From an uncultured Clostridia bacterium (GTDB lineage: Bacteria > Bacillota > Clostridia > UBA1381), in assembly GCA_934489015.1 (NCBI GenBank), contig CAKSSN010000001.1:198550-262549 (forward strand): DNA of 64,000 nucleotides, written 5' to 3'. The notes beneath the pieces were generated by a model that saw nothing but the letters and a program-made list of their open reading frames with translations, did no database searches and was not told the DNA's origin. The position numbers were made by a program, and so were the translations under genes. Shown piece by piece: positions 63,991 through 64,000 of the stretch; positions within the stretch are counted from its first letter, which is position 1, and every line of letters starts with the position of its first letter.

Positions 63991-64000
63991 AAAGCGTACT

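Overview
The window reads as chromosomal DNA from an anaerobic Firmicute, most likely class Clostridia. Supporting signs are RNase Y, an HPr with both His15 and Ser46, a PRK06851-type P-loop ATPase, S-layer-homology (SLH) surface proteins, zinc-type S14, and many consensus TTGACA-N17-TATAAT promoters with strong AGGAGG sites. No lipopolysaccharide, CRISPR, rRNA or insertion-sequence genes are visible. No taxon below class can be named from this evidence.

Layout. (1) 1-5 kb: the tail of an unidentified gene, rny with a long structured leader, a small HTH gene, a cysteine desulfurase/DUF3343 pair and a small membrane protein. (2) 5.3-13.1 kb: a self-contained fructose-type PTS operon with a PRD activator, HPr, Enzyme I, EIIA, EIIB, EIIC and two class II aldolases. 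It has no 1-phosphofructokinase, and a folded RNA element sits between ptsH and ptsI. (3) 13.2-14.7 kb: a PRK06851-family ATPase with a degenerate first P-loop, and tRNA-Ser(UGA). (4) 15.0-32.6 kb: a Gram-positive polysaccharide-utilisation locus. It encodes a membrane-bound AraC-type regulator, two paralogous secreted GH99/WbsX-like proteins with pectate-lyase-3-like N-terminal segments, a CUT1-type ABC importer (two permeases and a lipoprotein), a triple F5/8C-domain protein, two SLH-anchored proteins and a TIM-barrel sugar isomerase/epimerase. (5) 32.8-48.9 kb: the complete S10-spc-alpha ribosomal super-operon, with a long leader that contains an attenuator-like terminator. (6) 49.0-49.5 kb: rplS, standing alone with its own promoter. 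(7) 49.7-55.6 kb: a decayed GGDEF gene, a MalT-like LuxR regulator, manA, and a BspA-like surface-protein gene split by a frameshift at a 7-A tract. (8) 55.8-62.2 kb: a MarR-controlled TolC/adaptor/RND efflux operon with two operator copies. (9) 62.2-64 kb: guaA, whose 3' end is a known integration hotspot; the window stops 65 bp beyond it.

How the parts may work together (inference): the locus at 15-32.6 kb would bind and cleave a glycan at the SLH-anchored surface, import the oligosaccharide with the ABC system, and isomerise the product. The PTS operon would feed ketose phosphates into glycolysis through its aldolases. The strongest candidates for undescribed biology are the GH99-like surface glycan locus, the ptsH-ptsI intercistronic RNA, and the rny leader RNA.
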